Shown here: piece after piece, positions 38,814-47,614 of the stretch
How positions within the stretch are numbered: position 1 is the first letter of the stretch
Layout: each line of letters opens with the position of its first letter
Origin: an uncultured Vibrio sp.
GTDB taxonomy: Bacteria > Pseudomonadota > Gammaproteobacteria > Enterobacterales > Vibrionaceae
Assembly (NCBI RefSeq): GCF_963675395.1
Contig: NZ_OY776223.1
Span: 2,480,001-2,544,000, forward strand
Direction of reading: 5' to 3'
DNA: 64,000 nt
Notes under the pieces: generated by a model
The model's input: only the letters and a program-made list of their open reading frames with translations
What the model was told of the DNA's origin: nothing
Database searches by the model: none
Made by a program: the position numbers and the translations under genes

Positions 38814-40733
38814 TTACTTCCATGGGTGACGGTAGTTCACTCCCTGTAGGTCGAGCAGTGGAAGGTGTCCTTTCAAACGTGATAGGTAATCTGTCCAGTT
38901 CCGCTGTTGTTTGTCGGTCCAGCATGCTTCTGCTAATGCCGTCAGGCGAGGGAATATCATGTAGTCCATGCGTGACTGGTTATTGATAATTTCGCACCAA
39001 AGCGCGGCCTGAATGCCTCGAATACGTTTTCGAATCGGATCGTCATCTGCCACTTGTGCTAATGGCTCATAGCTATACGCTGTTTCCAATGGTATCGGGT
39101 TTGCCCAGTCTACTCCGGGCTCTTCTGGTGCGTAATTTTGGGTCATATCCAAGTAGGTAGTTTGAGCGGGTTGCAGCACTACATCGAAGCCTTGGCGAGC
39201 ACATTTCAGAGCCGCTTCTTCACTGAGCCATGAGTAGATAACGGTATCTTTACTTACCTTGTTACCATGCTGAGCTTCTTCCCATCCCAACATTCGTTTA
39301 CCAAGTTCGCGAAGTTTGTCTTCCGCATGACGCAAGAAGTGACCTTGCAGTTCCTTGTAGTTGCCGTAGCCTTGTTGCTCCATCAAAATCTGACAGGCCG
39401 GGCTTTTCGACCAGACGCCATGAGGCACTTCATCAGCGCCAATGTGGATATAAGGTGCCGGGAATAAAGCGGCGACTTCTTCCAGCACTTTGTCGATAAA
39501 CTCGTAACTACCCGGTAGCGCTGGGTTAATCACGTTGTCGTTGTAGTGCTGAATACTGCGATATTCGGTAGTATCTTCTGCTTCTACCAGCAGGTGAGGC
39601 AGTGATTTAATGGCTGCGCGGCAGTGACCTGGTACATCAATTTCGGGAATGATGGTAATACTACGTTGCGCTGCATAGGCAACCACCTCTTTGACTTCTT
39701 CCTGGGTATAAAACCCACCGTAACGTTGAGACAAGTGCGTATATTGCGGTTCAATGACCTCATCTAACCCGCGCCATGCGCCAATATCGGTCAGCTCTGG
39801 CAGGGATTTAATTTCAATTCGCCAGCCTTCATCGTCAGTAAGATGCCAATGGAAGGTGTTAAATTTGTAGTGTGCCAGTTGGTTGATAAGACGCTTCACT
39901 TGTTCTACAGAATGGAAGTGGCGTGCACAATCGAGCATCATTCCACGATATTTGAATCGAGGTCTGTCTTTAATTGAGCAACAGACAACTTGCATAGCAT
40001 TGTCTTCCACACTTGGTTTGATAAGTTGTAGCAAGGTCGCGCTAGCATGAGTGAACCCAGACTTTGAACCAGCCTCGATTTTTATCGATTCTTCGGTCAC
40101 TTTGAGTCGATACGCACCTTTGTCTAAGGTTGGATTACTTTTAAAGATAACCTGACTGTTATTAGACGCGGTAATCTCAAATTGGTGAATACGTTTTAGT
40201 TCATCGAGCAACCAATCTTTTGCTGAACTGGCTAAATCGGAGTAAGTACTGATTCCAACACGGTTGTGAAGAGAAAAATAACTCTCGTGAACTTCAATCT
40301 GGTTCGGTTTTGGTAACAGAGGTTGAGCATGAATCAGGCTCGATGGAATTTCATTGCGTTCACGGTATGGCGAAGCCAATACGATAGGGGTTACGTCAAC
40401 CTCAGCTCGCTGGGTATTACCATTGAAAACAAAATCAACCAGTGCTTCATTTAATCCGTCTGAATAGTAGCGAAATGGATTTGAACTAATACTAAACTCA
40501 CAATAGAAATTGTGATTAGCCGCCAGCACCAACCCTTCAGGTTTTAGTGTACAGAAGCTGCCAATTTGGGTAAGTACACCGTTAGATACACTGTCAGGTA
40601 AAATGTAGCGATCGAAAGTAAACGTCAGGCGCCAATCATGAAGATCTTGATCACTTAAGTTATGAAAAGTCATTCCAAAGCGACAATTTTGCTTTAGCTC
40701 AGATAAAACAACGAGGTCAACGCGATATTCCAT
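38814..40733 (-). CDS. Beta-N-acetylhexosaminidase (GH20)
   Basis: A 639-residue GH20 enzyme with no signal peptide, hence cytoplasmic, removing GlcNAc from imported chitin oligosaccharides. The N-terminal chitobiase-type domain precedes the TIM barrel (about 265-620), where HWHLTDDEGWRIEIKSLP, EIDVPGH and the catalytic pair Asp434-Glu435 (HIGADEVPHG) are clear. Asp434 orients the substrate acetamido group and Glu435 is the acid. It starts eight bases after gspK ends. The 85-base gap to chbP shows no terminator. Confidence 0.93.
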   Translation of the reverse strand: MEYRVDLVVLSELKQNCRFGMTFHNLSDQDLHDWRLTFTFDRYILPDSVSNGVLTQIGSFCTLKPEGLVLAANHNFYCEFSISSNPFRYYSDGLNEALVDFVFNGNTQRAEVDVTPIVLASPYRERNEIPSSLIHAQPLLPKPNQIEVHESYFSLHNRVGISTYSDLASSAKDWLLDELKRIHQFEITASNNSQVIFKSNPTLDKGAYRLKVTEESIKIEAGSKSGFTHASATLLQLIKPSVEDNAMQVVCCSIKDRPRFKYRGMMLDCARHFHSVEQVKRLINQLAHYKFNTFHWHLTDDEGWRIEIKSLPELTDIGAWRGLDEVIEPQYTHLSQRYGGFYTQEEVKEVVAYAAQRSITIIPEIDVPGHCRAAIKSLPHLLVEAEDTTEYRSIQHYNDNVINPALPGSYEFIDKVLEEVAALFPAPYIHIGADEVPHGVWSKSPACQILMEQQGYGNYKELQGHFLRHAEDKLRELGKRMLGWEEAQHGNKVSKDTVIYSWLSEEAALKCARQGFDVVLQPAQTTYLDMTQNYAPEEPGVDWANPIPLETAYSYEPLAQVADDDPIRKRIRGIQAALWCEIINNQSRMDYMIFPRLTALAEACWTDKQQRNWTDYLSRLKGHLPLLDLQGVNYRHPWK

Positions 40734-40741
40734 ATCTGCTC

Positions 40742-41632
40742 CTATTCTATCGATAGCGAGTAAAGGTTATGTTCAGGCTTTCCAGCGAACATGATGGCGC
40801 CTTCAATCGCATCAAAATGAGGTTCTACAATCCATTTTTGAACGGGTGGAGACAGCCAGCGGAGAATGCGTTCAGCAATGCTTCCCATTAAACAAATACG
40901 GGTCGCTCCACGCTTGTTAAGTGCCATGAGAAACATTTCTATATCCGCGGCAGTCTGTTTTAGCATTTCCATCGCGAGCTCATCGCCTTGTTGTGCATAT
41001 TGGAAAATGGCCGGAGAAAACTGTCCGTAATCACGAGGAAGTGCTTGTTTCGACCAAGCAACCACATTGTCTACGTCGTTTTCGAAGTGCGCCATGACGT
41101 GCTGGGATAGCGGGGTTTTGTCTCGGATATCATCTTCAGCCAACAGTACCTGCTGAATTAAACGCAGCCCCATAACAGCTCCGCTACCTTGATCTGAGAT
41201 CGGAAACTCTCGGCCTCCGACAACATGCTGTTGCAATCCTTTGAGGTAGATACCGCAAGATCCGGTACCAGCAATCATGATGGCACCGTCTTGCCCATTA
41301 TGTGCGCCGATACAGGCACCGTAGGCATCGGTGTTTAATGTCATGCTGGCAAAAGGGTGGGCGAGAGACATAAAAGCATGCCAAGATGCTTTGTGTTCAG
41401 CCCCAGCGAGTGCTAACCCAATATGCATAGACGCAAAATCTTGCTGAGATAACCCGCCTTTTTCAGCAGCCAACGTAATCGACTCTATGATAGAAGCCAT
41501 CGCCACTTCAGCGCCAAGCATGATGTTGGCGCTGCCAGTTTTCGCTTCACCAAGAAAATTGCCCTCAGCATCTTTAATACGGGCGCGGCAAGAAGTACCG
41601 CCACCATCGATACCGACAAAATACATCACCAT
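40742..41632 (-). CDS. gspK: Glucosamine kinase GspK (BadF/BcrA ATPase family)
   Basis: A 296-residue sugar kinase of the ASKHA fold. The phosphate loops FVGIDGGGTSCRARI and IAGTGSCG and the adenosine motif MGSIAERI are present. The V. cholerae homologue phosphorylates glucosamine specifically, so here it should act on GlcN released by the GH9 enzyme next door. ATG 41632 has its AAGGAG ribosome site inside the last codons of that gene, five bases before it, implying coupled translation. Confidence 0.92.
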   Translation of the reverse strand: MVMYFVGIDGGGTSCRARIKDAEGNFLGEAKTGSANIMLGAEVAMASIIESITLAAEKGGLSQQDFASMHIGLALAGAEHKASWHAFMSLAHPFASMTLNTDAYGACIGAHNGQDGAIMIAGTGSCGIYLKGLQQHVVGGREFPISDQGSGAVMGLRLIQQVLLAEDDIRDKTPLSQHVMAHFENDVDNVVAWSKQALPRDYGQFSPAIFQYAQQGDELAMEMLKQTAADIEMFLMALNKRGATRICLMGSIAERILRWLSPPVQKWIVEPHFDAIEGAIMFAGKPEHNLYSLSIE

Positions 41633-41637
41633 GGTGA

Positions 41638-43374
41638 TTACTCCTTAACTTCTTGGGCTGGTGCCAAATGTGATAGGTGGTGAGCTTGGCTGATGATCGC
41701 GAGCAAGTACCATGCGCCATGTGGGATCCATTGTTCGCCCCAACGCCAGTTCTGCAGGGTGTCATCTTTCTGTGCTGGTGGATTAAAGGCGATGTCATCT
41801 TCGTCATCAAAGCCGCCTGTGATGCCATTACAGATGCCGCCTTTGGCGTTAAAGAACCCATATTGTGGAAGGTAGTCTGGGTTATTTCGGCCATGGCCAT
41901 CTAGCATGCACATATCGTATGGATTTAAGCCAACAATCCAGTTAAGTGCATCTTGTCCGAGACGTAGCAACTGTTGCTGTTTCTCCTTGGATTCAACATA
42001 AGGTTGGGCAAGGTATGCCATTGCTGCCAATGAACCCAAGCGCCCATTCTCCCCTTGCCACCAATAGCCTGATTCGTTGTTGTGGGCGACAAAGAAGGCA
42101 TCACGTTTCTCTTCTTCAACTCCTTTGACATATTGACGAGGATAGCCAAATGGATTGGTGACACTGTTGGTGATCTCCAATTCAAATTCGCATGCCAGAT
42201 TGACGGATTGTCTAATGGGCGCTGCCAACTCGGAGTCGTCTTCGACAGATAGGTATTCACAAAGAGCGATAACTGGTAATCCAGCTTCTGCTGCATGGAA
42301 GTAAGGTCGGCGACCATCTTGGTTGGCCGACCAAAAGTGCTTGAATTTATCATCACTCATTTGGCGGTCTGCCAGACGTGAAGCCCAAAGACGGCTTTCG
42401 TCCAAGTAACGGCTTTCTTTGGTTGTTTTAAACAGTTCAACACTGGCAAGCAGGGCACAGTACTCGTCGATGATGTTTTCTTCGCCATCATTGAGATATT
42501 GCTTGTTATGCTCTTTTAGATGCCAGTAACCATTCACTGCCGTATTAAGGTATTGCTGTTGATTGAACTCACCATGAACATCTAAACGCGATGTTGAGGC
42601 AAGTGCTGCAATCGCGACTCCGCCACCTTGTCTAAAGCCTGCTTGATAATCATCGAACTTGTGGCCAAGTTGAGTTTCGAAAGCACAAATTTCTCGTTGG
42701 GCGGTATCTTTGCTCCATTTATCAAATACCGTCATGTAAAAGAAGCCTTTCTCGTTTTGCATGCGAACAAGGAAGTCTGCACCAAACAGTGCTTCTTCAG
42801 TGAGGCGTGTACGAGTAAAGGCGGCGATACTGTCGCTAGCTTGGAGCAGAGAAAGTCCTTTTAGCATATTCCAAACCACCATAGGGGTTTGTTGAGGATT
42901 AAGGTAGTTTGCGTAGGAAAGGTGGCTCAGATATTTGCTTACATCACCAGATGCATCATACCAACCGCCATGTACATCGGCTGTCTGATCAGAATTCATT
43001 AGCGTAGCCTGACGATCGGCATGATCGAAAATGCCGCTGCAACGTTGTGACTTGAAGTAATGGATCACATCGGACAGTGTGCGGTCCAGAAGGAGTTGTT
43101 CACCAATTTCTAGTTGAGAAGAACATACATCATCCAGTTTAAGGTAATAGTGGCCGGGAATCTCGAAGGACGAAAAGTCGACAAGATAAAAGTCCCCCTG
43201 ATGCCAGTTCGCTACTCTCCCTTGCTTTTGAACCGAAAAGGCAGCAACGGTTTGACCGCTCTTGGCACAGACCAATACCGCGGTATCAGAAGACAAGTGT
43301 GATTGTTCTGTCTGTATCACCGCTTTTTTCGGCCCCAGACGCTCATAACCAATGTGGTTAGTCAGTAGCAGCAT
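41638..43374 (-). CDS. GH9 glycosidase, probable exo-beta-glucosaminidase
   Basis: A 578-residue protein with an N-terminal immunoglobulin-like CelD_N domain (about 1-85) and a GH9 (alpha/alpha)6 domain (about 95-570; DVHGGWYDASGDVSKYLSHL, and LNWIVGLNPYDMCMLDGHG then RNNP). GH9 proteins are usually called endoglucanases. In Vibrio and Photobacterium chitin operons this branch was shown to be an exo-glucosaminidase acting on (GlcN)n. The lack of a signal peptide and the adjacency to glucosamine kinase support that reading; cellulose breakdown would not fit a cytoplasmic enzyme. Confidence 0.85.
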   Translation of the reverse strand: MLLLTNHIGYERLGPKKAVIQTEQSHLSSDTAVLVCAKSGQTVAAFSVQKQGRVANWHQGDFYLVDFSSFEIPGHYYLKLDDVCSSQLEIGEQLLLDRTLSDVIHYFKSQRCSGIFDHADRQATLMNSDQTADVHGGWYDASGDVSKYLSHLSYANYLNPQQTPMVVWNMLKGLSLLQASDSIAAFTRTRLTEEALFGADFLVRMQNEKGFFYMTVFDKWSKDTAQREICAFETQLGHKFDDYQAGFRQGGGVAIAALASTSRLDVHGEFNQQQYLNTAVNGYWHLKEHNKQYLNDGEENIIDEYCALLASVELFKTTKESRYLDESRLWASRLADRQMSDDKFKHFWSANQDGRRPYFHAAEAGLPVIALCEYLSVEDDSELAAPIRQSVNLACEFELEITNSVTNPFGYPRQYVKGVEEEKRDAFFVAHNNESGYWWQGENGRLGSLAAMAYLAQPYVESKEKQQQLLRLGQDALNWIVGLNPYDMCMLDGHGRNNPDYLPQYGFFNAKGGICNGITGGFDDEDDIAFNPPAQKDDTLQNWRWGEQWIPHGAWYLLAIISQAHHLSHLAPAQEVKE

Positions 43375-43436
43375 TTAATGTCTCCGCGAAACAATAAAAT
43401 TGGAAATGGGCCAGTGTTCTCTGGCCCTAGTTATGC

Positions 43437-44432
43437 TTAGTTCTCAAATAGGTAACAACGGACAAAGTGGTTTTCAGATAGTTGGGTAACGCCTGGTAGT
43501 TGTTGGCGACACCTATCTGTTGCGTGCACGCAACGCCCTGCAAATGGACAACCGACTGACTCTGGCGTCCAGAGTGGGATTTCTCCTTTGTTTCCTTTGA
43601 GTTTCTCGTGAATGGATTTCGACGGATCGGGTACGGCAGAAACCAACAATTGAGTGTAGGGGTGTTGAGGATCATGAATGATTTCCTCTGTGTCTCCCCA
43701 TTCCACCATGTGGCCGACGTACATGACTGCTAAATCTTCAGCGATATAGCGTGCAGTTGCGATATCGTGAGTGATGTAAAGCAGAGACATTTGTTTCTCG
43801 AACTTCATCTCTTCCATCAGGTTAAGTACGCCCGCGCGAATTGATACGTCCAACATTGAGGTTGGTTCGTCTGCCAATACGACTTCAGCCCCAACAGCGA
43901 TGTTACGCGCTAGGTTTACACGCTGACGCTGACCACCAGAAAGCTGGTGAGGGAACTTCTGTGCGGTCTCTTTAGGCGGAATAAGGCCCACTTGTTCCAG
44001 CAAGTCATACACGCGTTCTTCCAGTTCTTTCTTGTTGCCCGGTGACACTTTTTTATGGATAAGTAGTGGTCGTGCAATATGGTGGAAAATGTTGTGTGTC
44101 GGGTTGAGTGAGCCAAACGGGTCTTGCCAGACCATTTGCACTCCTTCACGGTAAGACATCAAATCGTGTCTTGATTGAATGTCTTGAATATCACGTCCTT
44201 TGTATTCAATGATGCCTGCCGAAGGGGCATACATTTTCGCAATCATTTTTGCGGTTGTAGACTTACCAGAACCAGATTCACCTACAACAGACAAACCGCG
44301 GCTTTTATACATTTTGAATGATACGTCGTTAATCGCACGCATCTTGGACTGCTTGATAGAATTGCTATTTAGCGGGAAGTCCTTAACGACATTTTTACCC
44401 TCAATCAGCAACTCGCCGAGTTGTTTGCTCAT
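43437..44432 (-). CDS. Chitooligosaccharide ABC importer, ATPase 2 (OppF-like)
   Basis: A 331-residue ATPase of the oligopeptide-transporter class. Walker A is VVGESGSGKSTTAKMI, signature LSGGQRQRVNLARNIA, Walker B VLADEPTSMLDVS, and the C-terminal oligopeptide-transporter domain has the four-cysteine cluster region GCPFAGRCVHATDRC. Although the family is annotated for peptides, this operon couples it to chitin oligosaccharide binding and catabolism, so (GlcNAc)n is the likely cargo. Confidence 0.9.
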   Translation of the reverse strand: MSKQLGELLIEGKNVVKDFPLNSNSIKQSKMRAINDVSFKMYKSRGLSVVGESGSGKSTTAKMIAKMYAPSAGIIEYKGRDIQDIQSRHDLMSYREGVQMVWQDPFGSLNPTHNIFHHIARPLLIHKKVSPGNKKELEERVYDLLEQVGLIPPKETAQKFPHQLSGGQRQRVNLARNIAVGAEVVLADEPTSMLDVSIRAGVLNLMEEMKFEKQMSLLYITHDIATARYIAEDLAVMYVGHMVEWGDTEEIIHDPQHPYTQLLVSAVPDPSKSIHEKLKGNKGEIPLWTPESVGCPFAGRCVHATDRCRQQLPGVTQLSENHFVRCYLFEN

Positions 44433-44478
44433 AATTCTCTCCAGTGTATTTTTTCTTAGCTAACGTGATTTCAGGGTG

Positions 44479-45462
44479 TTAAACCTTAGCCTGAGCAATG
44501 GTTTCGCCGTACAAATGGCAGTTTGAGAAACGACTTGGCTCTATTTGACGCAACTGAGTTGGTATTTTCGTACAAGCTTCGTGGACACGGTCACAGCGAG
44601 CCTGAAAACGACAACCTTGCGGTATCTCAAGCAAGTTCAAAGGGTTTCCCGGGATACCCGTCAGTTTGGTCTTTGGACCAGTTAGTGGAGGGAAAGAACT
44701 ACCCAGACCTTTTGTGTATGGGTGGTAAGGACTTTGCAAAATTTGCTTTGAAGGGGCGACTTCAATCAGTTCACCTGAGTACATGATTCCGATGCGATCA
44801 GAAAACTCAACCATCAACGATAAGTCGTGGGTAATGAACAGAATTGAGAAGCCAAACTCCTCTTTAAGCGCATAAATCTTTTGCAGTATTTCACGTTGAA
44901 CCACCACATCGAGTGCAGTCGTTGGTTCATCCATGATGATCATCTTCGGATTCAGAGCCAAAGCGATAGCAATCACCAAGCGTTGACGCATGCCACCAGA
45001 AAACTGGTGAGGGTAGTCACTCAGACGGCTAGGATGAATATCGACGATTTCCAGTAAACCCTCTGCACGTTTCTTGGCTTGTTCACGCGTCATATTGGTA
45101 TGACGCATAATGACATCACAGAACTGCTCTTCCATGGTAAGAACAGGGTTCAGGGCGTTCATCGCGCTCTGGAATACCATTGACATTTCACTCCAGCGGA
45201 ATGATTGCATGCGATTATCACTGTACTGAAGGATGTCTTCGCCATTGAAGATTACCTCGCCCCCGGTGATGAACGCTGGTGGCTTATGTAGACGCATTAG
45301 CGAGAAAGCAACAGTTGATTTACCGCAGCCAGATTCGCCCGCTAGGCCAAACACTTCGCCAGGGGCGATATCGAAACTAACATTGTTACAAGCACGAACA
45401 TCGCCAGCATCTGTAATGTAATCTACGCAGAGGTTACGGATAGAAATTAGTGGTGCAGTCAT
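44479..45462 (-). CDS. Chitooligosaccharide ABC importer, ATPase 1 (OppD-like)
   Basis: A 327-residue ATPase with Walker A LAGESGCGKSTVAFSLMRL, signature FSGGMRQRLVIAIAL, Walker B MIIMDEPTTALDV and a C-terminal cysteine cluster (GCRFQARCDRVHEAC, then CHLYG) like that of OppD/DppD, which in relatives holds an iron-sulfur cluster. It is the partner of the OppF-like ATPase; the two gene products form the heteromeric ATPase of the importer. Two bases separate it from the upstream permease gene. Confidence 0.9.
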   Translation of the reverse strand: MTAPLISIRNLCVDYITDAGDVRACNNVSFDIAPGEVFGLAGESGCGKSTVAFSLMRLHKPPAFITGGEVIFNGEDILQYSDNRMQSFRWSEMSMVFQSAMNALNPVLTMEEQFCDVIMRHTNMTREQAKKRAEGLLEIVDIHPSRLSDYPHQFSGGMRQRLVIAIALALNPKMIIMDEPTTALDVVVQREILQKIYALKEEFGFSILFITHDLSLMVEFSDRIGIMYSGELIEVAPSKQILQSPYHPYTKGLGSSFPPLTGPKTKLTGIPGNPLNLLEIPQGCRFQARCDRVHEACTKIPTQLRQIEPSRFSNCHLYGETIAQAKV

Positions 45463-45464
45463 GA

Positions 45465-46490
45465 TTATTTATCTCCGCTCCATAGTGCATTTTGAGGTGG
45501 CATATCCGGTGTGCGTTGTTTCTTATCTTGGTCTGCTAGATTTTTCCAACGCCTCATTCCTTTGTGCGAGCGTAGTTGTGGGTTAGCAATTTCATCAACG
45601 GCAAAGTTAAGTAAGGCAAGACCGACAACTAAGAATGTTAATGCAAAACAAGGAGCCAATAGTTCCCACCATGCACCTATAATCATTGAAGATGATGTGT
45701 TCACGTTGTACAGCATGATGCCCCAGCTAACAGTGCTAGGATTACCTAAACCTAAGAAGGATAGAGTCGCTTCTGTCATGATAGCCAGCATTACAGAACC
45801 AATGAAACTAGCTCCGACGATTGAGATAAGGTTCGGTAAAATTTCTACAAAGATAATTCTAAATGATGACTCACCAAGTACTTCAGCCGCTTTTACAAAC
45901 TCTTTTTCACGTAGAGAGAGTGTTTGTGAGCGAACAACCCTTGCCCCCCATGCCCATGAGGTAGCGCCTATTACCAAGGCGATCGTTAACGGTCCCGCTG
46001 CACCAATAAAAGCGGCAATGACAAACAGTAATGGCAATTGGGGGATTACCAACATAATGTTCATTGCGGCGGACAATATGTCGTCAACACGTCCACCGAA
46101 GTAACCAGCAGAAACACCGATGATGGTTGCTAGCACACACACCATGATGCCAGCACCAAACCCTACAGCTAATGACGTACGTGCACCGTAAACCACTTGT
46201 GACCATACATCACGTCCCATACGAGTTGTTCCAAGAACGTGATCTGCTTTTTTAGATAGTAGTAATGTACGGCGGCTGTCTGCTAGATTTTGGGCAATCC
46301 AACCGTCCGGGTTTGCTTTTGCTGACTTCACTACAAAGCCTGGGTACTCGTGAGGGTTACCTGTACGTTTGTCTGGAGCATGTTTTGTGATAACCGGCGC
46401 AAAGATCGCACCTAAAACGAAAATCATGATGATTACAAAACCAACCAGCGCTTTATTGTTATTCGAGAATAAGTTAAATAGTTTTTTCAT
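45465..46490 (-). CDS. Chitooligosaccharide ABC importer, permease 2 (OppC-like)
   Basis: A 341-residue inner-membrane permease with an N-terminal OppC-type segment and five or six further membrane helices. The EAA loop is ESSFRIIFVEILPNLIS, preceded by LSLREKEFVKAAEVLG. A long periplasmic loop between the first and second helices (about 37-100) is typical for OppC. Two-base gaps to its neighbours indicate tight coupling. Confidence 0.92.
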   Translation of the reverse strand: MKKLFNLFSNNNKALVGFVIIMIFVLGAIFAPVITKHAPDKRTGNPHEYPGFVVKSAKANPDGWIAQNLADSRRTLLLSKKADHVLGTTRMGRDVWSQVVYGARTSLAVGFGAGIMVCVLATIIGVSAGYFGGRVDDILSAAMNIMLVIPQLPLLFVIAAFIGAAGPLTIALVIGATSWAWGARVVRSQTLSLREKEFVKAAEVLGESSFRIIFVEILPNLISIVGASFIGSVMLAIMTEATLSFLGLGNPSTVSWGIMLYNVNTSSSMIIGAWWELLAPCFALTFLVVGLALLNFAVDEIANPQLRSHKGMRRWKNLADQDKKQRTPDMPPQNALWSGDK

Positions 46491-46492
46491 GT

Positions 46493-47479
46493 CTATTTGC
46501 TCCCTTTGCGCAGGCGAGGGTCAAGTGCCACAATAAGCATGTCGGCCAAAAAGTTAAAGAACAGCATAAACATAGTCATAATTAGTAATTGGCCCTGTAA
46601 TACTTGATAGTCACGAGCATGAATTGCATTTAGTAGTACCGTACCAAGTCCTGGGTAGTTGAAGATCATTTCGATAATTAGCTGACCACCGATTGCCATA
46701 CCAAGTGCCATTGAAAGGGCTGTCACACTAGGTAGCATTGCGTTTCGGGCGGCGTAGTTAAAGACCACGCGGTTCTCGCTTAAACCTTTACCCTTGGCCA
46801 TGGTGATGTAATCTTCGTTTAGCAGGTTAATCATGTTGTTACGCATGTTGATCAAGAAGCCACCGATCTGGATGATGGTTGCACAAAATAGAGGCAATAC
46901 AGCATGGTAAGCAACGTCTTTTAAGAATTCCCAGCTTGTCCAATCAGGGGTCAAGCCAGCCGTGTATGCATACGTCGATGGAAACCAATTTAATCCATAG
47001 GAGAAGGTGAATAACACTAGCATCGCGACGACCACAGGAGGTACAGCTTGTACTACCATCATTCCCGGTGAAATGAACGCGTCGTATTTGCTACCGCGCT
47101 TCCACGCAGCGAAGATACCGAGCGTAGAGCCAATACAGAATGCTAGGACTACAGCAGAGCCTGCTAAGAAAAGAGACCAACCAACAGCACCACCCAATAC
47201 GTCATTTACAGTCTGAGGGAATGTTTGAATTGATATACCTAGGTCCCAAGTAAGAATACCTTTTAGGTAGATGAAATACTGTTCGTAGATTGGTCCGTCA
47301 ACAAATCCGAGCAATTCTCTCATTGCTGCGATTCGTTCTGGCGTCACCTGTGAATTTGCGTTGGCAAACATCATGGTAACAGGGTCACCAGGCATTGCTC
47401 TAGGCAAAATAAAATTGAGTGTTATTGCAAATAAAAGCGCTATCAAATAAAAAGATAACCGGCGAATAAAGAAACCCAT
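46493..47479 (-). CDS. Chitooligosaccharide ABC importer, permease 1 (OppB-like)
   Basis: A 328-residue OppB/DppB-type permease. It begins with the family hallmark MGFFIRRLSFYLIALLFAI and NFILPRAMPGDPV, and has six membrane helices. The EAA region is YITMAKGKGLSENRVVFNYA. It pairs with the OppC-like permease. The 134 bases before it hold hairpins that probably set expression relative to the binding protein. Confidence 0.92.
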   Translation of the reverse strand: MGFFIRRLSFYLIALLFAITLNFILPRAMPGDPVTMMFANANSQVTPERIAAMRELLGFVDGPIYEQYFIYLKGILTWDLGISIQTFPQTVNDVLGGAVGWSLFLAGSAVVLAFCIGSTLGIFAAWKRGSKYDAFISPGMMVVQAVPPVVVAMLVLFTFSYGLNWFPSTYAYTAGLTPDWTSWEFLKDVAYHAVLPLFCATIIQIGGFLINMRNNMINLLNEDYITMAKGKGLSENRVVFNYAARNAMLPSVTALSMALGMAIGGQLIIEMIFNYPGLGTVLLNAIHARDYQVLQGQLLIMTMFMLFFNFLADMLIVALDPRLRKGSK

Positions 47480-47527
47480 AACTCACACCTTAGTCATCCA
47501 GTGGCATATTTCACTGGATTTAAGACA

Positions 47528-47600
47528 AAAAATCCCCTAACGCAAAGCGCCATTTAAAAAGAAATAGGGGGGAGGTGACGGTGCGCAAGGTGCGCACCGT
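47528..47600 (-). terminator. Hairpins between the binding-protein and permease genes
   Basis: Read on the minus strand, a perfect nine-base stem ACGGTGCGC / GCGCACCGT (47578-47600) without a T tract comes first. A second stem CCCCTA / TAGGGG ending in TTTTTT follows. This looks like an mRNA-protecting hairpin plus a leaky terminator, giving more binding protein than permease. Confidence 0.55.
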
Positions 47601-47614
47601 AAATTAGAACCTAA

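Noticed and set aside
41638..43374. GH9 gene as a cellulase
   Set aside because: It has no signal peptide or cellulose-binding module, and it sits in the chitin oligosaccharide operon next to glucosamine kinase.
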